Below are positions 15,001 to 20,074 of a DNA stretch of 38,080 bases, piece by piece. Under the pieces are notes generated by a model. The model worked only from the letters and a program-made list of their open reading frames with translations, was not told the origin of the DNA and did no database searches. Source of the DNA: Bacteroidia bacterium (GTDB taxonomy: Bacteria; Bacteroidota; Bacteroidia; Bacteroidales; JAPLDU01). The DNA lies in NCBI GenBank assembly GCA_026391255.1, contig JAPLDU010000068.1, forward strand, positions 2,184 to 40,263, read 5' to 3'. The position numbers were made by a program, and so were the translations under genes. The stretch's first letter is position 1, and each line of letters starts with the position of its first letter.

Positions 15001-16521
15001 TCCTACCTATGGTCAAATGGAGAAACGACCCATGGCATTTACGGGCTTGACGGTGGCGTTTACTCAGTAACTGTGTTCTATGAGGATGTATGCCAGATTT
15101 TCCTCTCCGGTGAAGTATATGAACCAGCCCCATTGTCACTGACTTTGGAACAGACCGTTAACCCGACCAATGGCTATAATTCTATTGACCTGTCAATAAC
15201 TGGTGGCACTTCACCCTATTCAATCCTGTGGTCTGATGGTTCGACTGACTGGGATATCCAGCAGGTTTCATCAGGCACTTATTCTGTCACTGTTTATGAT
15301 GCCCATCAGTGTTCTGCCACAGACAGTATCAATATTAATTTGCTGAGTTCACAGACCATCTACCTGAACTTAGGATGGAACCTGTATTCAACTTATATTA
15401 ATCCGGTCGATCCTGAAATCAGCACCGTATTATCACCGGTTATCAGCAATTTAATCATTGCAAAAAATAATGACGGTCAGGTATATTGGCCATTATATAA
15501 TGTAGACCAGATCGGACCCATGGTTATCGGAGATGCTTATTATATCAAAATGTCAAATAACAGAGTTTTAACCATTACCGGTACAAAGATCGAACCTCAG
15601 TTTACACCATTACCAATGCCTCAGAACTGGAATAGTATTGCTTATCTGAGGGATAGTTCAGCACCCATAGCTGATATGCTATCAGGTATTGTAAGTAATA
15701 TCACGATAGTTGTTGATGGGGGTGGTCATGTGTACTGGCCTTCCTGGGGTCTGAACCATATCGGAAACATGACACCCGGTTTAGGTTACCATGTTGATAT
15801 GTCAGCACCTGGTGTGTTGTTATATCCTGAAGATGCCGCGACATTTGAAAAAGCTGAGGTATATGTTCCCGAACCTGTATATTACACAGAAGTGAACAAT
15901 ACCGGCAACTATATGATTCTTGGTATCCCTGCTTCTGCCTGGACTTTATCAGGTGGTATTGAAACACCTGTTACAGGCGATGAAATCGGTGTATTCGATG
16001 AGTCGGGCGTACTTGTTGGTTCCGGTGTATATGAAGGGATTAATACCGTAGTTACTGTCTGGGGTGATGATGAAACCACTCCTGTAACGGACGGATTACT
16101 GCCTTCAGGAAAATTCAGCATCAGGTTGTGGCACCATAACCTGCAGACAATGCAGGAAATTAAACTTACCGTAGCCGAATGGACTACTGGAAATGACAGT
16201 TATTCTGCCGATAAAATCAGTATTGTCAAGAGTTTTGTATCAGCAGAAGTATTAGCCAGTCCGGCCGACCTGTACCAGAACATTCCTAATCCATTCAAGG
16301 ATGTGACTTCCATTAGTTTCTACATTCCGTCTGATTCTTATGCTGAAATTTCAATATTCAATGTTCTGGGCGAAAAGCTTGAAACCATATTGTCAAAAGA
16401 AATGCCAGCTGGTAAGCATACTATCATGTTTGATGCAACAAATTATCCATCTGGGTCTTATTTTTACAGACTCATTACAAATGGCTTTACTTCGACAAAA
16501 GAACTGAACGTAGTGAAATAA
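1..16521 (+). CDS. Giant multidomain surface adhesin with T9SS sorting domain (5' end outside window)
   Basis: Likely a cell-surface adhesin exported by the type IX secretion system. The frame is open to base 1, and the first 20 codons match the linker that precedes the later LamG modules, so the ATG at 61 is internal and the gene starts upstream. Modules in order: LamG-like at about 100-700, 1138-1740 and 2170-2757, separated by Ig-like repeats (LWSTGETT, then TYYVTVSDG); an unassigned beta-rich module at 3200-3750; a C-type lectin domain at 4209-4566; more Ig-like repeats; then two copies of a block with BACON/ASH-like domains, an EF-hand-like DRNGDxDFLDPxEG loop, about seven CARDB-like domains and SprB-like repeats. 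The C-terminus has a GWNLYSTY-type domain (15355-15830) and a type A sorting domain. Family knowledge: such proteins mediate attachment or gliding. Substrate specificity is unknown. A terminator follows the stop. Confidence 0.9.
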   Translation: MVSILPDFTEHNLLNCSCITMNIEYPIFSSIGTIAYYPFSGNADDASGNGNNGTVYGPVLTSDRFGIPNSAYQFNGGNDYIQFNGLNVNTNVGGKNTVSFWMFWNGNEGMMPIGWNNNYDLYFASGLIGFNSGQGNIIGCSYSGLANTWVNVVAVFFNGVPNTTDNEIYINGVKQTLSGGASNYVAATSTLFASGWGASGGYKFNGKIDEILVYNHELSQYEIDELYNTGGISYHYHFNWSTGDTTAYIQVAPTEPTTYYLTVSDGLQSCIDSVTVNTESLPVFALTDTIVVPCGTHEYMLDAGEGYSTYLWSTSETTRSITVTSSGNYSATVNGDNGCASSAVTYVSIIPSMISYDETICAEKNAFFGYSFVNAFVNDPDLMAYYPFNGDLNDYSGHGNNGTNNGVTFNADRFSDPGMAGQFYESNYLMVNTSSSLEISGNISLAAWINPSSYSSYNGGGGGMIVTKLGQYYMELAVTGQIRVYYYGLSNPGYHYSNAVVPLNTWTHVATSWDGQYVRIYINGVEDIAIPLTGSLTISGSQLEIGSHSGGSYDYAGRIDEVNIFRRALTASEIMHLMNAGGNYTYTWSDGSTTASLNVSPLVTTNYYVTVSDGAQSCTDSITINVNQLPVLSLLDTVIVSCGNINYNLFAGEGYSAYMWNTGQTTSLISVGSSGNYMVTVTDNNGCNGSDASFVSIIPPLTDHDQNACYGSQAFINYFIYQDPALVAYYPFNGNAQDMSGMGHDGTVNGATLVTDRFGNPNSAYFFNGSANIDLANTNNLNFTGAYSLSAWAKFESYQSDGLIVAKHNCGYVNGFFLESYNGDLSYYEGSGSRIVTPNPYNDNNWHMITGVFDGTTQFLYVDGQLINSQANTPVIPNSVDVKIGMGTCAGFTGTIDDVLIFSRALSSTDVSKLFTGTGSNYSYTWSDGQSTGIISVSPAVTTTYYVTVTDGTQTCNDSSTVHVSQLPQFALIDTILFPCGSTTAQIDAGAGFTSYNWSSGETGQVLNIIGTGLYKVTVTDSNGCSSNDSIRASFINMSILQQDTSICPGTSVQLSTTGVIPYISQGQTSVYDYDNFEGGPGSADDWFSRNGYDPDITNSTAYTGNYSLHMSEPWGGNFENGYHLDPGQAYGFYTDDFPYMSMAYKIPSGTLNNMLIYVNNYGWRSVTMTQGETPCSYPKVASWNANGNLMADDLWHFKTINLRDQMNTILGTGNYYISAVIWHTGGCLPGPSGEFWIDDFSITSLPPVDPASTYSLTWSTGETTLSITVTPQSTETYYLTVTDGIQTCTDSVTVNVNPVVEISMPDTVIADCSENSVMLNAGEGHTSYLWNTGETTESIYATHTGKYFVTVSDNIGCSKTDSTFVSVAHAEIVAADTVICTGGSVILSLDNQTVNGPAISDFTYYGTLNNHLYYMSNYSANWWVANAACQAAGGHLVTISSTAENNYVTNIPGGSKWLGLTDQVTVGVWQWVTGEPVTYTNWNSGEPNNPGAEDYTQSNVNGNMWNNLNGYSNLPFVLEFDWNPQISILWSTGDTTSSISVSPLATTDYSVTITDGLNTCSDHQIITVNPLPQITITSDGNTNPCAGGHALLSVDDSYQSYQWKLNGNDILNAQTSMYIAQESGTYTVNVLTSCGWVLSSEINVNVIDPLAGITGTIGSNSPVCEYNTLYLTAPFVDGATYQWTGPSGFSSTEQNPLLENITLSGEGNYSVVITYLGCSSSPMTTYVEVDQQLVVFLGNDTTIFSGSSLTLNAGPGGTSYLWSTGAGTQSISVSAAGTYSVTVTNACGSFYGMINVSVINPPQVSITPTDFSLSTDYGISTGSFFDIFNLGDASLNFNIQNVPSWLTLSNYSGILPGGDYLPVNFTTSSTLTGGDYYALLYVYTNDPGTPVMYVQIHLTVYEMLMYVSPMNLNFGNVVKNTTATADVYLVNYGNIDIDVTSISTLAPFTVGSYNTLLPAGQTMPVVISFTPTATLIYSKTLTINTSFGDFNVGLQGTGANPAPSWSFAFTNYDFGYTDTATGATTTLAITNTGNVPVTVTNTNSTSSYFTIGETSFTIPVGSYHNVTLGFYPNDLTAFNAVLSFTSNNCGVQLVTVTGTGMMVTSPPTLTFVPQAPFNGVSGVDPTVGPSSQYFTYKVVYTDPNNYPPMTGYPRLAIDRNGDHDFLDPNEGFVSMSADSADDVNYMNGKTYTLVTSFPVSAYLGYEFEAFNIYGDAAIGTGTEYHSGPLVSNDMLDLYIYADDINFSDATPAIGQVVNISATIHNNSDYPADMPFEVEFWKEDTLMDTQTVPSLGAHTSLTLYTNQIFTYPEFYPIKVVIDPAHVLDEGNILNNFAIRPLIAGEFSIPGAIEITASISPQDIFYVTGTTPPLMHYHGHAAYVGSFDPNTNVSGATVSMTLAETGMVLWGYTNTYGDFDFYFYSPVPGEGLSQTYHVSSTCTDYTLTGNSDTLPYSIHAYNLPHKPDLNAYHPTGYGWVPNIFWTDTCILVGEPIDVSVYVWNSGDSTAYNVKFFGYKDDPSDPTFVSYYDSLAPGEARWEYFTVTFDTEGDHSVGIWADPDNTIAEWNENNNQASVSRHIYNTDVDLIPSSFWISSTTPLDGQNVIMGLGVSNTLCYIAGTSIANLYDIYGNDTTLIASLPYPALGPMSGISEWVYNYSFHGAGIHTIMAMVDYYDNVSENNEDNNIGYWTINVPVQMPDLTFTAYPWYPLEYSLGVSSANVNVGDEINFTAGIQNYGNGDASNFYVRFKIDNVLIGSPVFVPFLGAGQSMTLYSDPWTITDCGHSLEVVIDEENLVAESNENNNFAEKTNIGVDLAPSTPGGNGWAGSPVIIGDYVWNNGAFTADSIPVYYYCTNCDPNNNHLLLGVDVIPNVPASSYSYSHIISTFNQPGTYQIYAYVDTTRYCELTNTNNTAWGWVYIWTERPDLVVYSYMVSPTELNPDPGESINIYSSFENNSNISAGPFKVQFLMDSNPLGDLVQIPGMYAHQDTTVACTQSWSSTVIGPHIIRVVLDVDNEVIESDESNNMASRAVIVGDAPDMKFANVDPLVISDYIPAVGEWVTITAHIKDIGGAGGNANARFYYINGTDSTLIVTDNFNLSDHDSLYITIPWQTTSNFGKIACVIGNCVPMEFNLFNNSADLLFGAPNITLTAQLVSSSLDICSGSSSQLMVIASGGSGNYTVTWTSDPEGLNYTGATLVVSPVQTTIYTASVTDGYSTLLLSATVHVTETLPAELNGLNVIYCINGAPSVLNGIPDGGVFSGDGMDGSTFYPQAAGIGEHLITYTYMATSGCISTATAITTVLDLPHVTLNIQNVSCNGGNNGAIYPVVTNVPGNPEFNWSNGESGNNVTDLSAGTYYLIVSFEGMCSVGASAEITEPDQLSCGINITYPELTQGYFGTLESWVSGGVSPYTYLWSGGETTSNETNLASGYYSLTITDANGCSCISYFNATVSYPPEIVVSPESISVSVSQGSTGSAMLHISNTGSDDLLFSISDLPTWLTLSLTSGMISNGSTQDINFTFSNTLPGGSYSAHLHIHSNDPLNPVIDFPVYLTVFGASMYVNPTTIDFGGVVKNTTATNYVNLVNNGNLDININSITAQAPYSVGSYIPVLPAGQSIQVAVNFSPTATVFYNKVMNINTSFGNFVVNLHGVGVNPAPAWTFSFTDYDYGFTDTATGATVGLVITNTGNVPVLVTNIVSSNPHFSVTENSFNLPVNSSHTLQIAFNPDELISYVGLLSISSNNCGNQAIHLNGYGMMVTTPPQLTYEEVTPFNGVNGVDPAVGPTSAYFTYKVVYTDPDNYPPFPGFPKIGIDRNGDGDFLDPEEGWVTMSPEDPGDLNYADGKTYVFNTQFPLPFYYGYSFRAFNIYGNAAIGEGTNYHGGPLVSNDMLDLSIYANDINFSNPHPALGQEITIWATIHNTSDYPADQPFEVQFWKEDTLMGTQTVNSLDAHTDLTLSMNETFTYAEFYPIKVIVDATNVIAEDNELNNFAIRPIIAGEFSVPGSISVTASISPGLIIVPPYGDMPLMHYHGHADYVGAFDPATQVSGAEVTFVADAIVPYTTTTFTNSNGDFDFYFVSLAPPQGDTAFYHAHSTVTDYTLTSTSGYVMWEVINPTPPPPPPPPPPLPKLPDLNCWHWDVGCGCWVQNILWADSCIMTGEPIDVTVWVTNTGDSTAYNVKFYGFKDGYPDTTFVAYYDSLAPGYTRTEYFTVTFDTPGEHYVGIWADPDNHIVEWAKWNNIAILGRHIYEHTSDLVPSNLWASDGAPMEGQDVLFGLSVSNILCDMTGPSTAFLYDAFNGDTTLMGALDYPGVPGMGSEYSWSVNYAFSGVGLHTIIAVVDALNAVAEENEYNNTGYWTINVLPYVPDLAFYFQPYHFPLQVSSSDASPGDQINFTADIINDGTGVAENFFVTFKIDDTIVGDPVFVPILNPGEVMTVTSDIWTLTPCHHILTVVLDEANNVQESNENNNILSRTDIGVDNAISPPGGGGWPNTTILVGSYIYNYGTFNTDSMTVSYYCLNCGPDEVFMGSDVVPVVPAGGFTFSYILASFPDPGTYFIKAYVDSTKYCETLNSNNVAYGEVNILTELPNLLIHSSDISPTELNPDPNESIQLYSSMHNTSNVSSGPFKVLFEVDSNPVGDTILVPDLGPHMATTVACSDSWSSPLIGPHIVRVFVDVTNMVAETDELDNEASRAVIVGDAPDMKFSIVDGLVMTDMSPALGQWLTLTAHIKNIGGASGSANASFYLVNGTDTSLLQVQPFDCHHHDSIYVTIPWQATTTYGKILCVISDCTPMEFNLYNNTDELIFGTPGSELQAAIHASVVNLCAGYSSQLLATYSGGSGIYTVTWTSQPEGLNYTGDALVVTPSVTTTYTATVSDGYSTVVLSVTIQVTTIANVDFTGLDQLYCINSSPVVLTGTPDGGYFSGDGIIDNIFDPSAAGVGPHEITYTYTSTEGCSGSVTKLTEVMSLPESHLSIQPVSCYGANDGSVFVVVNGSDLISYLWSNGETTHGIYGLDGGVYSVTVFYEDVCQIFLSGEVYEPAPLSLTLEQTVNPTNGYNSIDLSITGGTSPYSILWSDGSTDWDIQQVSSGTYSVTVYDAHQCSATDSININLLSSQTIYLNLGWNLYSTYINPVDPEISTVLSPVISNLIIAKNNDGQVYWPLYNVDQIGPMVIGDAYYIKMSNNRVLTITGTKIEPQFTPLPMPQNWNSIAYLRDSSAPIADMLSGIVSNITIVVDGGGHVYWPSWGLNHIGNMTPGLGYHVDMSAPGVLLYPEDAATFEKAEVYVPEPVYYTEVNNTGNYMILGIPASAWTLSGGIETPVTGDEIGVFDESGVLVGSGVYEGINTVVTVWGDDETTPVTDGLLPSGKFSIRLWHHNLQTMQEIKLTVAEWTTGNDSYSADKISIVKSFVSAEVLASPADLYQNIPNPFKDVTSISFYIPSDSYAEISIFNVLGEKLETILSKEMPAGKHTIMFDATNYPSGSYFYRLITNGFTSTKELNVVK
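4209..4566 (+). other. C-type lectin domain within the giant adhesin
   Basis: About 118 residues with the C-type lectin fold signature: a WWVANAACQAAGGHLVTI segment, then WLGLTD, WQWVTGEPVTYTNWNSGEPN, a WNN triplet (MWNNLN) and FVLEFDW. The EPN tripeptide is the residue set that in animal lectins coordinates calcium and favours mannose-type sugars. The WNN triplet sits where the second calcium ligand pair (often WND) is found. It lies between two Ig-like repeats, so it is a discrete inserted module. Sugar binding is inferred from these residues. Confidence 0.82.
5407..10374 (+). repeat. Large internal duplication, copy A (about 1,656 codons)
   Basis: First copy of a tandem block inside the giant adhesin. 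Order: BACON/ASH-like domains (landmark FGNVVKNTTATA), an EF-hand-like loop (DRNGDHDFLDPNEG), CARDB-like domains, a MHYHGHAAYVG module, further CARDB-like domains, a CNGGNNG SprB-like repeat and a final SprB-like repeat. Each landmark recurs about 4,965-4,990 bases downstream in copy B. Boundaries are approximate because the copies have diverged. Confidence 0.85.
10375..15346 (+). repeat. Large internal duplication, copy B
   Basis: Second copy of the block, with matching landmarks in the same order: FGGVVKNTTATN, DRNGDGDFLDPEEG, MHYHGHADYVG, the SRAVIVGDAPDMKF junction and CYGANDG. Divergence is clear at protein and DNA level, so the duplication is old rather than an assembly artefact. Copy B carries a run of ten prolines at 12352-12381 that copy A lacks. 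Confidence 0.85.
16270..16518 (+). other. Type IX secretion C-terminal sorting domain (type A)
   Basis: The last about 83 residues have the type A pattern: LYQNIPNPF, then SISFYIP, AEISIFNVLGEKLETIL, AGKHTIMFDATNYPSGSYFYRL, and a short end (STKELNVVK). In this family the domain guides translocation across the outer membrane and is removed by the PorU sortase when the cargo is anchored. A PorQ homologue lies about 3.6 kb downstream. Confidence 0.93.
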
Positions 16522-16542
16522 TTACCTCCTCTCTTTGAATTC

Positions 16543-16576
16543 AAAAGCCTCCTTCCAGATAAGGGGGCTTTTTTTT
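16543..16576 (+). terminator. Rho-independent terminator after the giant adhesin gene
   Basis: AAAGCCTCC and GGGGGCTTT form a 9-bp stem with one G-U pair and a loop of about 10 bases, followed by a run of T. It starts about 20 bases after the stop codon. Confidence 0.8.
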
Positions 16577-16855
16577 GCATCAGCTACTTTGGCTTTCGGT
16601 GAATCTTACGATATTTGAACCAAATAAATAAATTAATTTCGGTTTAAAAAGCTATGTTGAATTCTATTAAGTGTTTGATTATTAACGTATAATTTTAATT
16701 TTTGTACCCTCCCCTTCGTCCCCTCCCTGCTGGCAGGGCTACTCTTTATACATATGTCTGTATTATGCTGTGTATCTATTCTATATATAGGTGCTTAATA
16801 AAAGTTATTCGCCCTCCCGTTGCACGGAGGTCTCATGAGATTGCTTCGATAAGTT

Positions 16856-16976
16856 CTTTTCTTCTTTTGCTCGCCCAAAAGAAGGAAAAGGGCGCCACGA
16901 ACGAGAATACAACATGCACTTTCGCACAAGCTTACGCTATCGGGTCTGTGCATGTTGTATTCCACACCGTTCGTGG
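16856..16976. repeat. Hairpin plus long interrupted palindrome (unit 1)
   Basis: A hairpin at 16856-16890 (CTTTTCTTCTTTT against AAAAGAAGGAAAAG, one bulged base, loop GCTCGCCC) is followed by an inverted repeat. In that repeat CCACGAACG (16895-16903) pairs with CGTTCGTGG (16968-16976), and GAATACAACATGCAC (16905-16919) pairs perfectly with GTGCATGTTGTATTC (16948-16962). The 28-base centre contains AAGCTT. This looks like a dispersed non-coding palindromic repeat. Its mobility is inference. Confidence 0.72.
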
Positions 16977-17112
16977 ACAGCCAACGCACGAAGGCTTTCA
17001 TGGTTATATTTTCCCAATTAGAGATTAAAGTACATTGTTAATATACATTTATATTAATTTTCAAATTTCTATAATGAATGATTTATTCAAATCTCATAGA
17101 GCAGTATGGCTT

Positions 17113-17336
17113 CCGCCTCAGATTAATTTGCGTTGAATTCAAAGAAAATTTGTGTGCGAAGGAACTGGCAAGCAGCCCACGAGTACCGGCGGAAGAATTA
17201 ATATTTATAGGAATATGCAAATTCCGGTACGGCTTGGGCTGCGTGTAGACAAATTTTCTGTAGAATTCAGCAAATTCATCTGCAGCGGTGACTTTTCTTT
17301 GCTTACTTTCTTTGTGTGGCAGACAAAGAAAGTAAG
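17113..17336. repeat. Long imperfect palindrome plus hairpin (unit 2, reversed order)
   Basis: The arms 17113-17189 and 17224-17288 pair through several blocks: CAGATTAATTTGC with GCAAATTCATCTG, TGAATTC with GAATTCA, GAAAATTTGT with ACAAATTTTC, GCAGCCCA with TGGGCTGC, and GTACCGG with CCGGTAC. Next to it is a perfect 13-bp hairpin, CTTACTTTCTTTG (17302-17314) against CAAAGAAAGTAAG (17324-17336), with a 9-base loop. The order palindrome-then-hairpin is the mirror of unit 1. Confidence 0.75.
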
Positions 17337-17570
17337 AATCAATATTTTAGATTTATTATAAAAGATGTGTATAAAGAGTAGGCTGGCAGGGAGGGGATCA
17401 AACGCTTAGTTCTATATTATAAATTAGCAGAACTCTGTTCCCCTCCATGCTCGCAGGGAGGGGTTAGGGGTGGGTAAAAAGTTTAATATGGCAAAATTTT
17501 GAAATATTAATAAATTTAAAACATAGGGACTAAATTTTTCATTTTGAGAAAAAAGCCCAAAGGGGAGAAT

Positions 17571-17618
17571 TTACGAATTACGAATGACGATTTACGAATC
17601 AACGATTTACGAATCAGA
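17571..17618. repeat. TTACGAA heptamer-type tandem repeat
   Basis: Degenerate tandem copies of TTACGAA/TTACGAT with a period near 7, upstream of the DMT permease gene. The same word recurs in several other spacers of this window. Confidence 0.7.
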
Positions 17619-17726
17619 GGACAACAATTTTACGACAACATGTTGGTAAGTTTTGTCTCCTTAGCGACTAATATATTATTGGAAATTACATAAACAGTTT
17701 AATATATAAGATAGTAAGCACAGACG

Positions 17727-18647
17727 ATGAAAAAGCCGGGATTTTATATCTACATAGTCATTATACTATCAATGATTTTCTGGTCATTGTCATTTGTCTG
17801 GTATAAAGTGGTCTATAAATATTTTGAACCGATATCCGTCATTTTCCTGAGGTTGGTGATCTCAACATTACTATTACTGCTTACCGCACTTTTTCTGAAA
17901 AAACTTCAGAAGTTAAACAAAGCCGACCTTAAAATGATGTTACTGCTGGCGTTCCTGGAGCCATTCTGTTATTTCCTGGGCGAAAGCTTCGGGATAAAGT
18001 TTGTATCCTCAACGGTTGCAGCGGTTTTCATTTCTACCATTCCTTTATTCAGTCCCATTGTGGCTCATTATTTTTTGAAAGAGAAGTTAACCCTTATGAA
18101 TTTCCTGGGAATATTACTTTCACTTACCGGTGTATCCATTGTTGTGTTCAATAATCATCTCGAAATAGAAGCTTCGTTTCCAGGGATTTGCCTGTTGTTT
18201 TTAGCCGTACTTTCAGCAATATTCTATTCAGTGGTAAGTATTCGTCTTTCCTTAAAATACAATGCTTTCACCATCATCACGTATCAAAATGCGATAGGCA
18301 TTTTTTACTTTTTGCCGCTATTCCTGATATTTGATTTCAGACACCTGATCTCTCACCCTCCCGGTATTGAATCCCTGATCCCACTTTTCGAACTGGCTGT
18401 TTTTGCTTCATCGCTGGCATTCATTTGCTTTACCTATGGATTAAAACACCTGGGGATTAATAAAGCCAATATATTTGCTAACCTGATTCCTGTTTTAACA
18501 GCTGTCTTTGCACATTTCATGATTGCTGAAAAAATAAACCTGCAAAAAGCTATAGGAATTTTGGTCGTTATAAGCGGACTTCTTATTTCCCAGGCCAGAC
18601 TCAGCTGGTTTATGGTTTCCACCTGGGGGAAAAACGATAATAGTTAA
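17727..18647 (+). CDS. DMT-superfamily permease (EamA family)
   Basis: An inner-membrane transporter of the drug/metabolite superfamily, 306 residues, which is the usual size for a ten-helix protein made of two EamA repeats. Repeat one covers about residues 8-145: a first helix IVIILSMIFWSLSFVWYKVV, then FEPISVIFLRLVIS, a helix pair ending STVAAVFISTIPLFSPIVAH, and a closing FLGILLSLTGVSIVVFNN. Repeat two covers about 155-295 and ends with AIGILVVISGLLISQARLSW. The substrate cannot be told from sequence; family members move metabolites or amino acids. The ATG start is preceded by no strong Shine-Dalgarno, as is usual in Bacteroidota. It stands alone between repeat-filled spacers. Confidence 0.9.
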   Translation: MKKPGFYIYIVIILSMIFWSLSFVWYKVVYKYFEPISVIFLRLVISTLLLLLTALFLKKLQKLNKADLKMMLLLAFLEPFCYFLGESFGIKFVSSTVAAVFISTIPLFSPIVAHYFLKEKLTLMNFLGILLSLTGVSIVVFNNHLEIEASFPGICLLFLAVLSAIFYSVVSIRLSLKYNAFTIITYQNAIGIFYFLPLFLIFDFRHLISHPPGIESLIPLFELAVFASSLAFICFTYGLKHLGINKANIFANLIPVLTAVFAHFMIAEKINLQKAIGILVVISGLLISQARLSWFMVSTWGKNDNS

Positions 18648-18665
18648 TAGTCCGGAGTCCCGGCA

Positions 18666-18785
18666 TTTACGAATTACGATTTACGACTTACGACTTACGA
18701 CTTACGACTTACGACTTAAAACTAACGACTTTATGAACTTTACGAACTTTACAAACTTTACGAACTTTACGAACTTTATAAACTA
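18666..18785. repeat. Two adjoining short tandem arrays (7-bp, then 9-bp) up to the next start codon
   Basis: From 18666 to about 18720 the period is 7 (TTACGAC/TTACGAA). From about 18732 to 18785 the period is 9 (GAACTTTAC, about six copies). The 9-bp array ends directly at the ATG of the Cys-cluster gene and replaces any recognisable ribosome-binding site. Confidence 0.85.
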
Positions 18786-19283
18786 ATGACTGAAAATTCA
18801 TCTGATCTTCAGCATTTCCTCGTTCTTGCCGGAGGACGGAAATCTGCAACCATTAAATTCATTGAATTAATTAAAAAGAAGCCCCCGTCAAATCTGGATG
18901 ATTTATTTCATGACCTGCACAACAGGGTTTTTGAAAATATTAACTGTCTGGATTGTGCTAATTGCTGCAAAAGCATCTCTCCTGTTTTAAAACATCATGA
19001 TATTAACAGGATTTCCTGCTTCCTGAAGATGAAAACATCTTTATTCAGTCATCAATTTACCAGGGTCGATGAAGACGGTGATTGGGTTTTCCTTACACAG
19101 CCCTGTCCGTTTTTACTGGCAGGCAATTATTGCAGAATATACGAAGTAAGACCAAAGGCATGCAGGGAATATCCCCATACCAACAGCATTAAAATGTACC
19201 GTTTACTGGACATTACCAGCCGGAATTATTTTGTATGTCCGGCTGTTTTCGAGATCATTGAAGAATTAAAGAAACTGATCTGA
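18786..19283 (+). CDS. YkgJ-type cysteine-cluster (Zn/Fe-chelating) protein
   Basis: A 165-residue protein of the YkgJ/UPF0153 family, which has a metal-binding cysteine cluster. The pattern is C54-x2-C57-x2-C60-C61 (CLDCANCC), then PCPF (C107), YCRIYEVRPKACREYP (C116, C126) and a late C151. This CxxCxxCC plus CxIYxxRPxxCRxFP-like layout defines the family. The function of most members is unknown, with metal binding or metal-dependent modification proposed. The frame has no earlier start codon; upstream it reads into the 9-bp array and hits a stop near 18743 or before. Translation therefore begins directly downstream of a tandem repeat, so copy-number change there could alter expression. Confidence 0.88.
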   Translation: MTENSSDLQHFLVLAGGRKSATIKFIELIKKKPPSNLDDLFHDLHNRVFENINCLDCANCCKSISPVLKHHDINRISCFLKMKTSLFSHQFTRVDEDGDWVFLTQPCPFLLAGNYCRIYEVRPKACREYPHTNSIKMYRLLDITSRNYFVCPAVFEIIEELKKLI

Positions 19284-19325
19284 TCTCTATTTTAAAGGAT
19301 TATGGCAATAATTGACTGAAGGTTG

Positions 19326-19404
19326 TCAGACTGTTAGACTATTAGACTATTGACCATTCACCATTCACCATTCACTATTGACTATTGACTATTGACTATT
19401 GACA
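19326..19404. repeat. Short tandem arrays (GACTATT / CACCATT type)
   Basis: Runs of GACTATTA, then CACCATT, then GACTATT, with 7-9 bp periods, fill most of the 160-base spacer before the outer-membrane protein gene. The word differs from TTACGAA but the architecture is the same. Confidence 0.8.
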
Positions 19405-19444
19405 CTTTTTCACTAATATTGCCGTTAATACTAAAAATTATCAT

Positions 19445-20047
19445 ATGAAATTATATATTTCCTTAATTCTGACGATTTTGTGCATAAATCTATTCGGTCA
19501 GCAGCCACAAAATCCTCAGGAAATCAAATTTAAAAATGAGATCAGTGTCGGAATATTTCAGTTTTTTGGCGGCACATTGGATGTAAATTATGAACATTAC
19601 CTGAAACCCAGTACCAGCATGGTGATCTCCGGTGACATTACAATGATAAGCTCCTCTAATTCTGAAGATGTTCTCGGCGGCAAAGGAGAATTTCAGTACA
19701 GATATTACGTGGCGCCTTTTATCTTAAGTACAGGTTCGCTAAAGCTTGAAGGTGTTTATGTTGGGCCATACGTTTTCTATAATTATACCAATGTTTTGAA
19801 TCATAATTACTATGATAACAGCAGTGGACTTACTTATGAAAGAAATTTCTATTATTCTACATATTCCGGCGGATTCATAGGAGGAGTAAAGTTTTCACTT
19901 ATCAAACACTTTAGCATTGATATATATTTCGGCGGTGGTCTCAAAATCACTAAGACAAACGACAAAGAAAACAACAACGGAATATACGACCGGGGATACA
20001 GCGGGATCAGCCCTCGAATTAATTGTACATTCGGCCTGCGGTTTTGA
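19445..20047 (+). CDS. Small outer-membrane beta-barrel-like protein
   Basis: A 200-residue protein with a signal peptide (MKLYISLILTILCINLFGQQ, probable cut before QQP). The mature part alternates polar and hydrophobic residues, with aromatic-rich strands such as NEISVGIFQFFGGTLDVNYE and FSIDIYFGGGLKI. It ends in INCTFGLRF, and a C-terminal Phe is typical of a barrel recognised by the BAM machinery. I cannot assign a specific family. It lies 27 bases before the PorQ gene on the same strand, so the two may be co-transcribed. A structural or periplasm-facing role is inference. Confidence 0.72.
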   Translation: MKLYISLILTILCINLFGQQPQNPQEIKFKNEISVGIFQFFGGTLDVNYEHYLKPSTSMVISGDITMISSSNSEDVLGGKGEFQYRYYVAPFILSTGSLKLEGVYVGPYVFYNYTNVLNHNYYDNSSGLTYERNFYYSTYSGGFIGGVKFSLIKHFSIDIYFGGGLKITKTNDKENNNGIYDRGYSGISPRINCTFGLRF

Positions 20048-20074
20048 TAATTATAATCCGGAATAAAATTATTT

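Larger units (their letters stand above)
16577..17726. other. Gene-free spacer of about 1.15 kb with palindromic elements
   Basis: I see no convincing gene here. The longest frame (16702-17028, 108 codons) and its antisense partner run through a palindromic repeat, have no family features and begin in low-complexity C/T-rich sequence. The spacer holds two hairpin-plus-palindrome units, three copies of a gcagggagggg-like motif (about 16720-16734 inverted, 17382-17396, 17449-17463), an A+T-rich stretch, and a TTACGAA heptamer array just before the permease gene. Confidence 0.6.

Noticed and set aside
16702-17028. 108-codon frame and its antisense partner in the spacer after the adhesin gene
   Set aside because: They run through a hairpin and an inverted repeat, begin in C/T-rich low-complexity sequence and have no family signature.
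18666-18785. Possible CRISPR-like array
   Set aside because: The units are 7 and 9 bases long and directly adjacent, with no spacers and no cas genes nearby.
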